In this document: piece after piece, positions 11,401 to 23,451 of the stretch
Position numbering within the stretch: the stretch's first letter is position 1
How the letters are laid out: each line of letters begins with the position of its first letter
NCBI GenBank assembly: GCA_027605045.1
Contig: JAQFWX010000044.1
Span: 144,111-208,110 of the forward strand
Direction: 5' to 3'
Source of the DNA: Phallus indusiatus
Lineage: Eukaryota; Basidiomycota; Agaricomycetes; Phallales; Phallaceae
Length of the DNA stretch: 64,000 nucleotides
Program-made: the position numbers and the translations under genes
Notes under the pieces: model-generated
What the model was told of the DNA's origin: nothing
The model's database searches: none
Seen by the model: only the letters and a program-made list of their open reading frames with translations

Positions 11401-13817
11401 TGGAGACGTGATGAATGAGAGCACACCACATATCTATCTATCGGCCCTTCCCTTTACTCCTCGCAGTTCGTTTGTATCCAGAAAGTATCTGGAAAGGTTC
11501 CCTAGACTGTTCACGTTCGATGTTGGTCAACCTATCGGCTCACGCAGAATCGGATTCATACGAAGAGGTATCGGTACAAAGATTGCTCTTTCTCTGAAAA
11601 GCGAATATATCGCAAGTACAACCATATCCAAACTTTATGTATGGGACTACGTAACGGGGGAGGAGCATAATACGGCTTACGGACGTCACTCTGATTCGTA
11701 TGTTTGCAACATGGTATTTTCCCATGATGGTGAATTGGTGTACTGTTGTTTTAGAAACGGTGATATTCTAATATGGAATATGGGAACAAAAGAGGCGGGA
11801 ATAGAGAGATATGCGGAGATAGTCGGTACCAAGTGTCATCGTTGTGCCATCTCTTCGGACGGGGGCTTTATATTATGGTCCACAGAAGGGAGACTGCACC
11901 TACTATTCGATCGAACAAGTCGTCAGGTGGTCAAACGCTTCGAAGAGGGGTATTCTGATCCTGCCATTTCTCCCAACGGAGACTGGATTGCTTTCCGTCG
12001 CTACTCCGAAAACCAGCTGTACATATGGAATACTAGAAACGAGACGCAGCACGTCGTGCCCTGTCATAATTTATGGCATCTGCAACTCACTAACAACTAC
12101 ATTGCATTCAACCAAAGCGAAGGTTACGCCCCGATAGAGATCTGGGATCTACGGACAAGCACTAAAGTCACCGAGATTCAACACGGGCCGGGGGTCGTAC
12201 ACTTTTGTTTGTCCCCTGATGATCAATATATCCTATCTACCTCCGCCGAAATGTACTCAATTTGGAGCGTGTCTACGGGAAAACTAATCAGTAGATCCTA
12301 TGCAGACGATAACATTTGCTGTTTGGGGTTCTCACACGATTCAAAATCAATTGTGCTGTTGACAGGCAGAGTCACATCTTTGTTCAAGACAATCCGCATT
12401 CATTCATGGGATGAATTTATAGAACCGATCCATCCGCACAACAATGAAATTGAGGAAGTGTGTGCAATCTGGCTGCGGGGTTCATATCTCATTCTTCAGT
12501 ATATAACAATTCTCGACGAGTATCGCCTCCGAATCTTAGATATGATGACAACAATCTTTGACACCGACCTGCGAGTCTATGTAGATGTTGATGTTTATCC
12601 TGAAGAAGAAAATGTCTGCGTGGGGTACATTAGCAGGCGGGGACTCTGTCTTTGGAAGGAAAAAGAAGGCGAGATTGTTATAGATGGATCAGCCCGTTCA
12701 AACATCAGCGTCGTGTGTTTGGACAACTATCTTATTTCCGGACGCGAAAAAACCATTTCAATATGGGATAGTCGTACGCACAAATTGGTTCGTGGACCAA
12801 TCGACTTACCATATGAACTGAGAACCCTTCTACCCGTGCGAGGTACCCGCTTTGCTCTCGTATATGGCAGATATCATGATAAAATGGAAATTCGGGAATG
12901 CGAATCAGGTGACAGAGTAGGGGAAATGGTTACATTCGAATCAGAGTCTATCTTTTCCTCGATTGCCGTTTCTGCCAACAGGGAACATATCATATGCGTT
13001 TCAAAGAATAGTGTCGATACACTAGATCTAACAGGAGCGAGAGTGAGCTCGATTCGATTAAGATACCTTCGTACAGACGCTCCAGCGCGATCTCTCAATG
13101 GAAAGTATATCGCATGGGTTGATGAAGACGAAATCAAACTCTTTGATGTGGACACCGAAACCTTGCTCACTGGCCCATCGCTTGATCGACGAGCCACCAA
13201 CGTTTGGTTCTCCGATGACTCAAAACGTATTATAATACGGTCTGGCGCAGATCTTTGGTCGGGCGTCGAGCTTCTGGATGTCTGGGACATACAATCCAAA
13301 AACATTGTCGCCGAAACAATTCGATGCTCGTTCGGAACAGGTATACAGATAAAAACGCTAATTTTTAACAAAAAAAATCTAATAGTTTTGGATGAACGGG
13401 CTAATGTTTGCTATGTCTGGGACTTGGATACATATGAGATAATGTCTCCTCTGTACACGGTTCCTCCATTGCTCACCGCCGGTGGTTCCTATACCAAGGG
13501 GTAAGTATGGTATCACTTATATTCAACGTGATTCACTCAAGGAGATACTTAGAGCATCGGTATCCAACAATACAGAGATATTGGATTACGCATTAATGGC
13601 CTGGAAAAAAGCCTCACTTCCTGCTTTCCATATGGATAGACGGGGATGGATTAGGGGTTTGCAGGGTGAACTTTTGTTTTGGCTCCCAGAAAAGATGAGA
13701 GACCGGCTTTGGCTTCCATGCATGGCGTATATGTCGCATAGAAAGTTTATAAAACTAAATTTCGCAAATTTTGTACATGGTACTAATTGGACAAAATGTG
13801 GAGCTAGAGACGACTAG
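8423..13817 (+). CDS. C2-NACHT-WD40 NOD-like receptor, copy B
   Basis: Nine exons join in phase: 8423-8456, 8507-8842, 8897-9147, 9199-9249, 9304-9499, 9557-9712, 9775-11286, 11349-13500, 13553-13817. They give about 1650 aa. Residues 1-125 form a C2-like domain (VQIVITYG, then WDESFFLYV). Residues 125-340 are mainly helical. The NACHT domain has Walker A GQAGVGKST near 388 and Walker B VVDALDES near 489, then VTTRPEQD. WD40-type repeats run from about 860 to 1560, followed by a C-terminal tail with ELLFWLPEKM. The start was chosen because a 34-nt first exon reading MATSTEG is present in copies B, C and D. The splice at 11287-11348 is the least certain. Membrane targeting by the C2-like part and an allorecognition or immune-like role are inferences from the class. 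No frameshift was found. Confidence 0.92.
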
Positions 13818-15030
13818 GGTCTAAACCGAATGTGCAACATATGTAGTTTGTATAAAAAAAGACGCATGTACATAGTCTCTACTACCAGACGATAAATACC
13901 ACCGACGATGAATGGTAATTCACTTTTCTCATGTCCGTACGTGTCCGTGTCGAACACGTCAACGTTCAACGTTCAACTGTCACATTGTGAAGCATATTAT
14001 GACACCGACTTCGAGCGTGCACGCGGTCAGAGGCCTGAAAGCAAACCTATGAACACAAAAATTCAACCATAAAATCGATGATTTCAAAAATCGAGCCCAA
14101 CAATCGGGACGTTCAGAGTCGTCTAAAACACGCTGTTAAAATTCTCCCGCGCTTGCATGATGTTCCAGCCCCTTTAATCCGGGAGCGACCTATCCATAAA
14201 TCCAGCATGAGCCTGGACCCTTCCCGTTCTCCCGCCTGAACCCAGAGCGCAACAACGGGAGGTAGAACAGATTGGCATCGGGATGGGATGGAGGAGGTCG
14301 CGTTCAACAAGTCGCTTTTGAATATTTTCGAACCCAATTGTCGCGTCGCCTGGAAGTATCTCACCAATTTGTGCGCGATTGAGCACCGGCGAACGCTATT
14401 GCCAGACTCTGTAGAAGTGCTCAGGCATTATATTCCCATCTCCATTCACCAAGTGACATTCATACGCCCACTTTTTCTTTCAGTTTGTCCAGACTCGTCG
14501 CCATTGTTTTGTGCAGACCTTCAAGTCATTAGACAATTTGCCAGAACTTACCGTGTTACCCGAATAGAACGGCCGGACCCGATATCCACAGTCGCGAACC
14601 CGAACTTGAATAACGAGTTAGGAAACCCTATTCCTGGCCCACCTGGGCTTCTTTTTAATATGGTGCGTACCGAGCTCTCAGAGAAAAGCATAAATTTCTA
14701 ATTCATCAGCATGTTCTTGCAGGTTGTACCCGATGTACATACATGCGCATGTATAACGGAATTTTGCAATGCCAAAACGTCCAAACTGAAAGTTCCTTAC
14801 GTCAGTTTGATGGGCCCGTCCGACGAGATGCCCTTGCTTATGCTTATAAGAAAATGAAGGCGTGAACGACGGTGCATCAATGAAAAGAGAAACGACCGTA
14901 CCGTTGAGGTTATCCAACTCGGACCCATCGCCACGTAAGTTTCCGAACAACTGAACTCAAGGTGCGAAATCCCTGCTGGCGTGTACATACAGTTGATAAT
15001 CATCATTACCGAACAAGCCAACTGTTCGTG
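13818..15030. repeat. Receptor 3' flank and dispersed spacer element, copy 2
   Basis: This is the counterpart of 2735-3930 with many substitutions and small indels. The element core is at about 14150-14705. A perfect 16-bp palindrome, ATACATGCGCATGTAT, lies at 14739-14754, as at 3663-3678. A minus-strand frame containing HKQGHLVGRAHQTD is kept behind receptors A, B and C, but I do not recognise it. No gene is called. Confidence 0.55.
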
Positions 15031-15260
15031 GCCGAAAAAAATCTTTGATAAAGATCAAAAGCTGGCAAAAAGATAAATGAGTATGACATCGATATTTGAC
15101 ATCTTAAGACACCACGCCTGCGCGATCGAGACGTGCCCGAGTTCAATTCACGTGTCAAGAAATACATCCCGTCCCGTTTAGAGTATAGTTGTCTCCTCAG
15201 ATATGGAAGGATATAAGTGCATTCGTTCATGATTAGTTCCGTGTTGGCGAGAGTTTTGTG
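15030..15260 (+). pseudogene. NACHT-receptor fragment, relic 2
   Basis: The + strand keeps KINEYDIDI, a stop, then LRDRDVPEFNSRVKK and an IP-R-LEY stretch equal to the NACHT-distal segment of the intact receptors. It is more damaged than the relic at 3930. It lies at the same relative place behind its receptor, which shows that the relic was already present when the module duplicated. Confidence 0.6.
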
Positions 15261-15489
15261 ATGCTCTGTATGTTCACGTCGCCGGTTTGACCGAGGGAAT
15301 CTGAACTTCGGTTTCTTCATTAAAATCCACTGTACGGTGACACGCCGAGTATAGAGGTATAGGGATGCATTCACAGCGAGGACGAAATATATCGAATTGG
15401 GATCAATGTAAAAGAGGCACGCGTTCGTTTCCTCCAGATTGTCTATTGCGATGTGTGAGAGCATGCCGCCGTCAAGGATACGGACCATT

Positions 15490-16840
15490 GCGTCTCCGTC
15501 AGCATTGGTAAGGTCCGTAGATTGAAGTGTAGTGATATAATGTAGTGATGGTTCGCGATGACATCCGTGGTCAGGAAGGGGTTGGTTTCAGTGTAAGACA
15601 AAGCCGGGATAGTGGGACAATTCATTGAGTTTCGTCGAATAGACAAAAGTGTGTTGATAGTATGATTGAAATAGGTGGAATAAGAACTTGAGGATGACTC
15701 GGATTGGGCTTAGAGGTTTATCAGTCCTTTGGAGTAAACGACGATCAACTACGAACGGGGGATCAGAAGGGGTGGCAGCATGAGGTTGACGTTCATCGCA
15801 GACTTGAGTCGAACCCCCAAAGTGTCATGTCTTTTCTTGATCATCAAAACATGGCCACGCTCGGATCCTTGCTAGCTGCGTCCGATATATATTGAACCAA
15901 TTGGCCTGATACCTGATTAAATAGAGTAATGAGCTATGTAATTAGGGATAGATAGCAAAAGTTTTTCAGGGACTCACCGAATAAGAGGACTGCTGCTGGA
16001 CGACCTGTTCGCGATGACGCTCGTAAGTACTGTTCAAGTCGCGTTGAACAAGTCGCGTTTGAACATTTTCAAACCCAGCTAGCCTGAAAGTATCTCACAT
16101 CGACAGTTTCATTTATCTTATGCAAATTCAACAGGATTGCTCGCGAAACACATCTGATCGTTACAGGCATGTCAATGATTCGGCCCGAGTCCCCAAAGCC
16201 CCAAGTACGAACCGAACCGAACCGAGCCTATGTAAGCTGAACTAAGTTCATCCACTTGTTCAGATGAGAGTGATAGCATACTTCTATCAACAGGGATTTC
16301 GCAACGGGGGCTTGTCAGTTGATTTCTCCGACAAAAGCAAAATGACGCCACCGAAATCTCAGGTTTGTTTCAAGCTGTGTCGAACCAAGGAGTAGCCGAC
16401 GGCGCGACTTTGACTGACAGTTCCCTTCAAGTTTTCACCGTCTCCTACTTGGATATCTCCTTCCAACCCTTCCTCGTAAGGAATCCTTGCTTCTGGGCAC
16501 TGGGACAGTGACTACCGGGCTTAATCTGTTGTCCTGGGTCTTTCGTGTACAAATATAGTGAGCTCAGCGCACGAATGCTGATTGTATTTGGCTCATTCAC
16601 ATTGCCAGCGTGCAAACAAGGCCATAGGATGAGAAGCACGCTCAATCACCGAATAACGTATCTCATATCTCTACAAACAAAATTCTCGCCCGTTATCAAC
16701 AGTGCCCTCGAAGGGCAGCCTTTTCTCTGGTAAACGCGCCTTGATAACTCGAAACGCCGATCATTCAATCCTACATCGTCATGATGCACACACCAAGCAG
16801 CACTAACGTACAGCGCATTGTTCTCAATGTATAAGTGCAG
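15490..16840. other. Spacer, no supported gene
   Basis: This stretch is homologous to about 4410-5560 and in part to 30600-30760. It contains further copies of the TTTTCAAACCCAGCTAGCC-type string near 16063. Open frames are short and not conserved. I see no gene. Confidence 0.5.
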
Positions 16841-16849
16841 CGGGCGCGT

Positions 16850-17985
16850 TCAAATTCACCTTCTGAATCTTCTAATAGGCGACGGTTCCTTCATCTCATC
16901 GTGTGGTCTTTCCGCTTCCAAACCGGTAAAATCTGACAGTACTGGCTGTAAAACTCTCCAGAAAAACGTTCCTCAGCGTTTTTCTGTGACAATCCGCTGT
17001 TGATGCTGAACTTCGTACCTTCACCGGCGGTAAAAACCTTTCTTCTTCCAGAAAAACCCGAGCTCATGAACATCAGTGGGGTGTGGAATATCAAACACGA
17101 CTCGTTGTCCACTCGTGGCCGGAAGACGTGTAGTTAGCTTGGAATCAACGGAAGGCGACATGAAAAGCAATGCGGACACAAAACGTAGCCATAGGATCTG
17201 ACGAGAAGAAAACATTCGGACATGGCTAATCCAGCACCGCTACATTGTGAGCGCACTGGCAAACTCTGTTCCCGATCGTTGGCCGATCCCATTTTTTGCA
17301 GCAACTCAAACATCGTCTAGCAGGCTTCAAATCAATGGTGGAATTTATAAACGGAGTCCGGCTACCAAGAATCTCGTGGGTAAATAGCTTGTCTTGAGAT
17401 GGCAGGATGCTTACCTCCGTATACATAACTCTACCCAACTTACAGGAGCTTACCACGGATGCCCCTGAAAGGAACGCAGATGAAGGTAGAGAGTTACTCA
17501 TTTTATTATCTTGTTTGCATCTATCTAACATCATATACTAGTGATACTTAATCACATTGTACATCGTGAGAAGAGACACCGGCCTTTCATTGCAGTCGCG
17601 CCTTCAAACATCATTGCCTCAGACGTAGAATGTGAAACATCGATTTACTTCTGGGATAATGCAGCAAAGTAAAACGTAGAGCCATGTATGACAGTTGTAA
17701 AAATACATCTGGCATTGTCCGGTCTTTGGGTTCGTTTGTTGCATGCATTCGCGAGAATCAACCAATGTGCAGTTCAATTTTGCTACCCCCAACAGATGAG
17801 GATATCAGGAAATATTATTGGTCTGTTTTCAGCTACTCAGGAAGACCGGCGCAAATCCACAAACGGGGGAACGTCGCTAATCTGGGTCACAGCACTCAGC
17901 ACTTGCTGGCGAAGAACTCGATGAACGGCCCGACGCGCTTGACCTATGTGAGCGTCTCTTACATGCCATGCTTGGTATGAATGTT
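16850..17985 (+). pseudogene. FunK1-type protein kinase relic 2 (central part)
   Basis: The best preserved stretch reads SSILLPPTDEDIRKYYWSVF at about 17770-17832, followed in shifted frames by GNVANLGHS and then ALDLCERLLHAMLGM at about 17930-17980. I recall this order (a D-E-x-I-x-x-Y-Y-W-x-V-F segment, then a helix ending H-A-M-L-G-M before the catalytic region) from agaricomycete FunK1 kinases. The upstream portion keeps a degenerate relative of the FHRGG region near 16880-16920. Frameshifts and stops are frequent and the catalytic segment is not seen. Confidence 0.5.
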
Positions 17986-17989
17986 TTTC

Positions 17990-19225
17990 CTTCTCACACA
18001 TATTTTCTCTTCAAATTAAGCTGGCTCTCGGCGTATCAACAAGGTTAGACAAGATATCCCGTATCTCGTGGATCGTTTAAAGCCGTTGAATCTATTAAAT
18101 CCGGGCCGAAGCAAGGAAAGCACTCGGAATAGGAACTGCTAACATTCGCTCAGGATCTTGGTACTACTTTGTACCAACATTGTTTGACAACTGACTGCAA
18201 AGCGGTTGTAACGACCGGCCTACATCCCAACCTATTTCAATTCTCCACATGATAAAGGGGTGTTCTCTGTGAGTTGCGCCACTCGTCTGTTTCATACATT
18301 AACGTCTGACTGCTCAATAACTGTAGAGTTTATGTCGGTACAGCTTCTCCGTGCAATGGGATAAAATAAGCCTTGGCTTCATTCTCCGTTGGTAGACATG
18401 TGATCATTCTTCTGGGCGGCACTTTGGGCGACGTCGTACAATCATCACAACTCAGGTCGATCTAACATAGAGAGAAAAATGGCGTCTTAATTTACGAGAA
18501 GGGAGTGCGCCTCGCGGACAAATGGCGTTAGAGATCAAGTGGAATCTGGGTATTGAGAGGATGGTCGTTATTCTCCCATGCTCCAGCATATGCCGTTGTT
18601 TCGCAAGTGGTGCAGCTTGTTAGATTAGATGCAGCCTACATGAGTACTGGAGCTGAGAAGAAAGGGCAATGCACAACCAGATGAAATGCGTATGCTATTT
18701 TCACAAGTATGTATGCATATAGCGGCGTGCTGAACTTATCCGTGTATGTTCTGGCCATGTTCAGAATCTTAGAGCTGTCTTAGCGTAGTCTGTGTCTTAA
18801 CAATTCATGCTACCAAGTAGACTAGACTTCAACACGAGAAAACTAATGGGGGACGGACATAGTTTATTTCATGTACTAGAAAACAAAGCGTTGGACGACC
18901 TTGCCGTTCAAGAAGTATCTGCCATTGAAAGTGTCCCGGAATCTGCGCGAAACACCTTTGCTGTTACTGAACCTGGAGGACAATTTCTTATTTTTTTTAC
19001 ACGTTCCAGATAAATACCACACTAATTTTTGAGAGACAAACGGATACAGGGAAACATCGCTATCATTTGTTTGCGCGTGCAAGAATTCGGCGCGCGATGT
19101 GACACGCGTGCTGCAATAAAGAAAAATACTCGGGCTAAGAGCCACGACGACTTGACACAGGGAAGGAAGTAATATACATATTGCTGTTGTTTGAATGAAA
19201 TACTTACACTATTGAAAATTCCCCT
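17990..19225. other. Spacer homologous to 33200-34320, no supported gene
   Basis: This stretch and 33200-34320 align through strings such as CATGTTCAGAATCTTAGAGC. Neither keeps a long frame in common. The origin is unknown, and it may include the lost 3' part of the kinase relic. Confidence 0.4.
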
Positions 19226-19229
19226 GCAC

Positions 19230-19740
19230 GCTGCCCCAAACCCTTCACCCCGGAACAACCTATCCATAATCCAGCATGAAGCTGGACCCTTCCTGTTGTC
19301 CCGCCTGACCCCAGAGCGCGACAACAGGAGGTAGAAACAGCGTTGGTACCGGGATTAGGGTGGAGCAGGTCGCGTTCAACAAGTCGCGTTGGGCATTTTC
19401 AAACCCAGCTAGCCCGGTACCGTGAACCGTGTTGTCAGCACGCGTCAGAGTACTCTCACTAGAACTAAGGTGCCCAGTTGTAACATTCCCATCTCCTTCC
19501 AACGAATGACGCCTGTATGCGTACTTTTCCCTTTAGTTTTTCCGCGGTTGTTGACGTTTTGCCTTCAAGTCGTTAGACAATTTGCCAGAGTTTACCGCGC
19601 TGTCCGAATGATAGAACGGCCCAGGCCCAATATACGCTGCCATGAACAATAGCGAATCAGGAAACCCTATTCCTAGCGCACTTGGCTTCTCTTCACATAA
19701 CATGGTATGTACCGAGTTCCTAGAGAAAAACATAGACTTT
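19230..19740. repeat. Dispersed spacer element, copy 3
   Basis: This is a member of the family seen at 3060-3660, here lying before rather than after a receptor. It keeps GTCGTTAGACAATTTGCCAG near 19570 and CCTATTCCTAGCGCACTTGG-type sequence near 19670. The downstream piece CATACATGCGCATGCATG shows a decayed version of the 16-bp palindrome. No gene is called. Confidence 0.55.
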
Positions 19741-20039
19741 CTGACTCGCTGGCATGTTCCCATGTTCTTGCAGGCTGTATCCCATGTACATACATGCGCA
19801 TGCATGACAAAATTTTTGAACAGCTATACCTCCAAGATGGGGGTTTAATTTCATAGTCTGAAATCCTCGCTGGCACGTACAGTTGCGAATCATCGCCGGA
19901 GCTGGCTTCTCTGTCTGTATGGTAATCTAGCTTTTCATCTGATGAATGGTATAAACGAAAACCTGTTGATTGCTTGATTCCAATTTTGACTATAGTACGC
20001 AAGGTTATACCCAATATTAACCCATAACCATGCATGCAG

Positions 20040-22810
20040 TCCGTTCAAGATAAACACCCATGGCCGAGTTGGGCAACTGAAGGGCCTTGGTCATATATTA
20101 GGTGGATAAACCGAAAGGATATTACAAGAAGAGCGTGTAGGTTATAGTGAAAATTAACGGTACCTAAGAACAATCTCTACTGCAATAACCGTGTATTGCT
20201 TCGCGGCACCGACGATCTCTGGACGGAGGACGGGCGCAACTTGTGCAGTCTATGCCATGGGAATGCATTGCGCTATAATAAAACCTCGGGTTATTGCGAT
20301 CTATAAGCACGGTGTGGACTTCTCCATTTGTATGTGGGCAGCAAGCGTACTGAATGTATGTCGTGTCGTATTCGCACATGTCTGTCACGAGAATCAGCTA
20401 ATGCCAGTGCTTAGACTATGATCTAAACACGCAAAAAGGCTTACAGGAAGCTGGAGTAATGGAAGCGGAGGGCTTTTTGAATGAGGTTTCTGTTGTACGG
20501 ACTAGGGGATTGTTGAGAAGTTGCAGGATATTGAGAAATGAAGCTAAGGCCAAAAGAATGTGGTTCCAAAGCGTTCTTCCGATTTGATATTGAGGAATCA
20601 TGAAGGGTGCCGGCCGACACCAGCGTCCAGCTGAGCAGGCCCCGCGTGTCGTCGCTATCGCACTCCGTCGTTCTCTCCTTCTGACCACCCCAGCAGGACT
20701 CCGTATGTTCTTCTGCGTGCCATGCGACCTCTCGCTATTTTTTCCTTTCCACAAGTTTGCAGAGCAGACAAGATCACAGGGAGGCACTCAGTCGCGGAGA
20801 GGAGGGGCCCGCCCACCCGACATGGTCCCTCTATGCATCGACCTCGTGGACTCCGACAACTCTCACAGGGTCCCAGGTCCTGAGCAGCGATTAAGCATAT
20901 GACGAGGCTGGAAATAGCGGACATATTGGGCTCATGGCGTGTTCTCATTACCAAAAAGAAACAAAGCGACAAACATGAAAAAAAGAAATTCGGAAGCGGT
21001 GCGTCGACAAGATTCTGGAATAGGAACATAGGAGACTAAGGCTTGGGCCTGCTTGGGCAGTGTGATAAAGCCATCATTCCGAAATGCTGAACAGAAACAT
21101 TTTTAGATGGGCTGGTGGGGTGACATTGGGGGGTTCCAAAACAACAAGGTATCGTTCATCACGGTTTGTTTACAAATATGATCATGTCTGTACTTTTTTG
21201 AATCTTTGCGAGCAGCACAATCTTCCTTCCGCCAGAGCGCAACGGGAGAAGCTTTGACAGGATACATTTTCAACGGATACCGACGCATCGCGCAAAATGT
21301 TCCATATATCATTGTTTTTGTTCTTATTGGTAAATATATCACTCCCAATTACACGTGCCCCTTACCCCGGAAACTTTGAGGTTGTCTTTTTCAGGCCTAA
21401 GGACATATTTATGGGGCAAGTCCCGTTATGAGTATCTTGGAATTATAAGTCCAAAGCTGGTCATATATGTAGCTGCTATGAAGCATGGCGAACACCACCA
21501 GATAGTTTTCGTAACAATAAAGTGTAATTTATACCTCAGTTAAAACGCGCAATCAAACCGTAGTTGTGGGCAATGGTAACAATCTTGACGGTGTCGTGTG
21601 CCTCTTAGTATCCGACATTGAATAAAACTCGTGTCTTTTTTGTTCAAGTTCAAACTAATTGGTTTTACCTTTTCCGGCAAAGTAATCGAAGTTAAGTTTT
21701 TCATAGTAACGTACTGGCTCACAGGGGCACACAAGAAGCACGAGATATAGAAGTAACATAAAAAGATCATATAATAAGAAGCAAATGAAGCCCAATGAAC
21801 CACGAAACGAAAGCCAGATGGCGTAACATGAACATAAAAAAAATAGCTATCCATCCCACTCTGAAGCATGGGAGGGAGACAGAACCCAAGGAGATACCCA
21901 TCAATATATCCTATGCTCCACGTGAAAACGTTGCAGAACGAGTGTAAAGACGTTTAATACTGGTTTTCCCTGATAATCTGGGGCAGATCCTCAATAACCG
22001 GCTAGGGTCCTGCATGCTGACAATACCGATAATTTTGAGTTGGCAATAGTACTTGTTGGTGTTAAACTGACGGTGACGGCCCACTGATGTCAGGACGAGT
22101 CGGTGTAAAGTTTCGCCCTCTTTTTCGGTGCATAGATGGGCCACGGCCATCACGTTTGCCCATGTTTAGACGGCTACATTGATTAGGCTCAAAGTGACCT
22201 CTGGCGACAACGAAAACAAGGTGTCGCGCGCTTCAAAAGTACCGGATTTGACAAGTTTGTGTTTGTGTCACTTGTATAACGGCTGGACTTTCTACAGCCT
22301 AACACCCGCAAGGCCCCGTCGGTGCCGGTGAATAGTCGAGAGGGCCCGCTTTTGATACTTACATGGCATGGTACATTATGCGCGGTGACCATGTCGCTAT
22401 GAATAGGAAATTGGGTGTTCAGCAGTGTTTGGTGACGACGTTAACCTGGCAGCCGAGAAATTAAACCGCACGGTCACTTCAACGTAAGGGTTCGTTGGCT
22501 AGGCCGACCCGAACCGTAGTGACTAAGGTCATTACTGTTCGCTGTTCAGCCTCCCGTCACCAAAGGATGGGTACAACGCCGACTTATGTAGAGCAGTCCC
22601 ATCACGGAGGAGAGTCTGAGTCAAGACAGGTTGGGTCGCTGTTCACTTGAAGCCAGCGGTATACTGGAAGGAGAGGGAAGAGAATGCATCGTGCGAGACT
22701 GCGGCAGAGAAACGAATCTGAACGAACAACCTGACAGGATTTGAATTTGAATTTGAATCGAGCTTCGAGCTTCAGCGACAGGAACGGGTCAGTATGGGCA
22801 CCATGGAAAT
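20040..22810. other. Unique spacer segment before receptor C
   Basis: This segment has no counterpart in the other spacers, which makes the B-C interval the longest. About 20590-20890 is clearly richer in G+C than its surroundings and holds an open frame of about 100 codons on each strand. Neither resembles a known protein. It could be an insertion, but no terminal repeats or target duplication could be identified by eye. I see no supported gene. Confidence 0.4.
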
Positions 22811-22814
22811 ATTT

Positions 22815-23451
22815 CCCTAAGAGGAACGCGAATGAAGGTGGAGCTATTATCGTGTCACAGCGATGCCCTTGCGCGTTAATTTCTAAGGGCCCATTTCAAC
22901 GGCCGGAACCTTTTTGAATCAGTTCAGTGCCTCAATGAATTATGCAGAGCGAACCTTCTCGGTGTACATGTCACCATGCTTTATGCTGATTTCTGACTCT
23001 AGGTAAGTTTCGGAAATTCGTTTGATTTTTTTGTGGAGCTAGTAGTCTCCTTAAGACCTGGTTCAGGATTCGTAGATATCGCCAGCTGATTTATCAATTC
23101 ATTGTGTTAGGGTTTCTGTTTCGAGGCAGCTTCTTCCCATCAAATGTGAGAACATGCTATTGCGCACCTGCGAATTCGAATTCGAAGGACGGCATAGAAG
23201 TTAGAGACCTCCTCGTCGTGGATGCGAACCTGAATCCGGAGGTTCTAGGTAGCGTCCACATTGATAAAAGTTCTGTGACGCCTAATAGAAACGTGAAATT
23301 GAACATGAGGACGGAACAAAACAACGAGGCGACGTGTATTGAATTGAGAAACGAGGTTCAAATTATGTTCATGGCGCCCAAGCGCAGCTTTCACCTTCCC
23401 AAATCTCAATCGTAGTGCTCAGTGTTACAAGTCTTAACAATATCTTTTTTC
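22815..23451 (+). promoter_or_regulatory. Conserved upstream block of receptor C
   Basis: This is the counterpart of 7855-8422. An open frame of about 100 codons (23104-23415) lies inside but is broken in the B and D versions, so it is probably leader sequence rather than a gene. The block ends at the start codon at 23452. Confidence 0.5.

Noticed and set aside
20600..21029. 100- and 124-codon frames on both strands of the GC-rich island
   Set aside because: Overlapping frames on both strands in GC-rich DNA are expected by chance and neither has a recognisable domain.
23104..23415. 103-codon open frame just upstream of receptor C
   Set aside because: The same region is broken by stops or frameshifts in B and D and lies in the upstream block. 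It is better explained as leader sequence.
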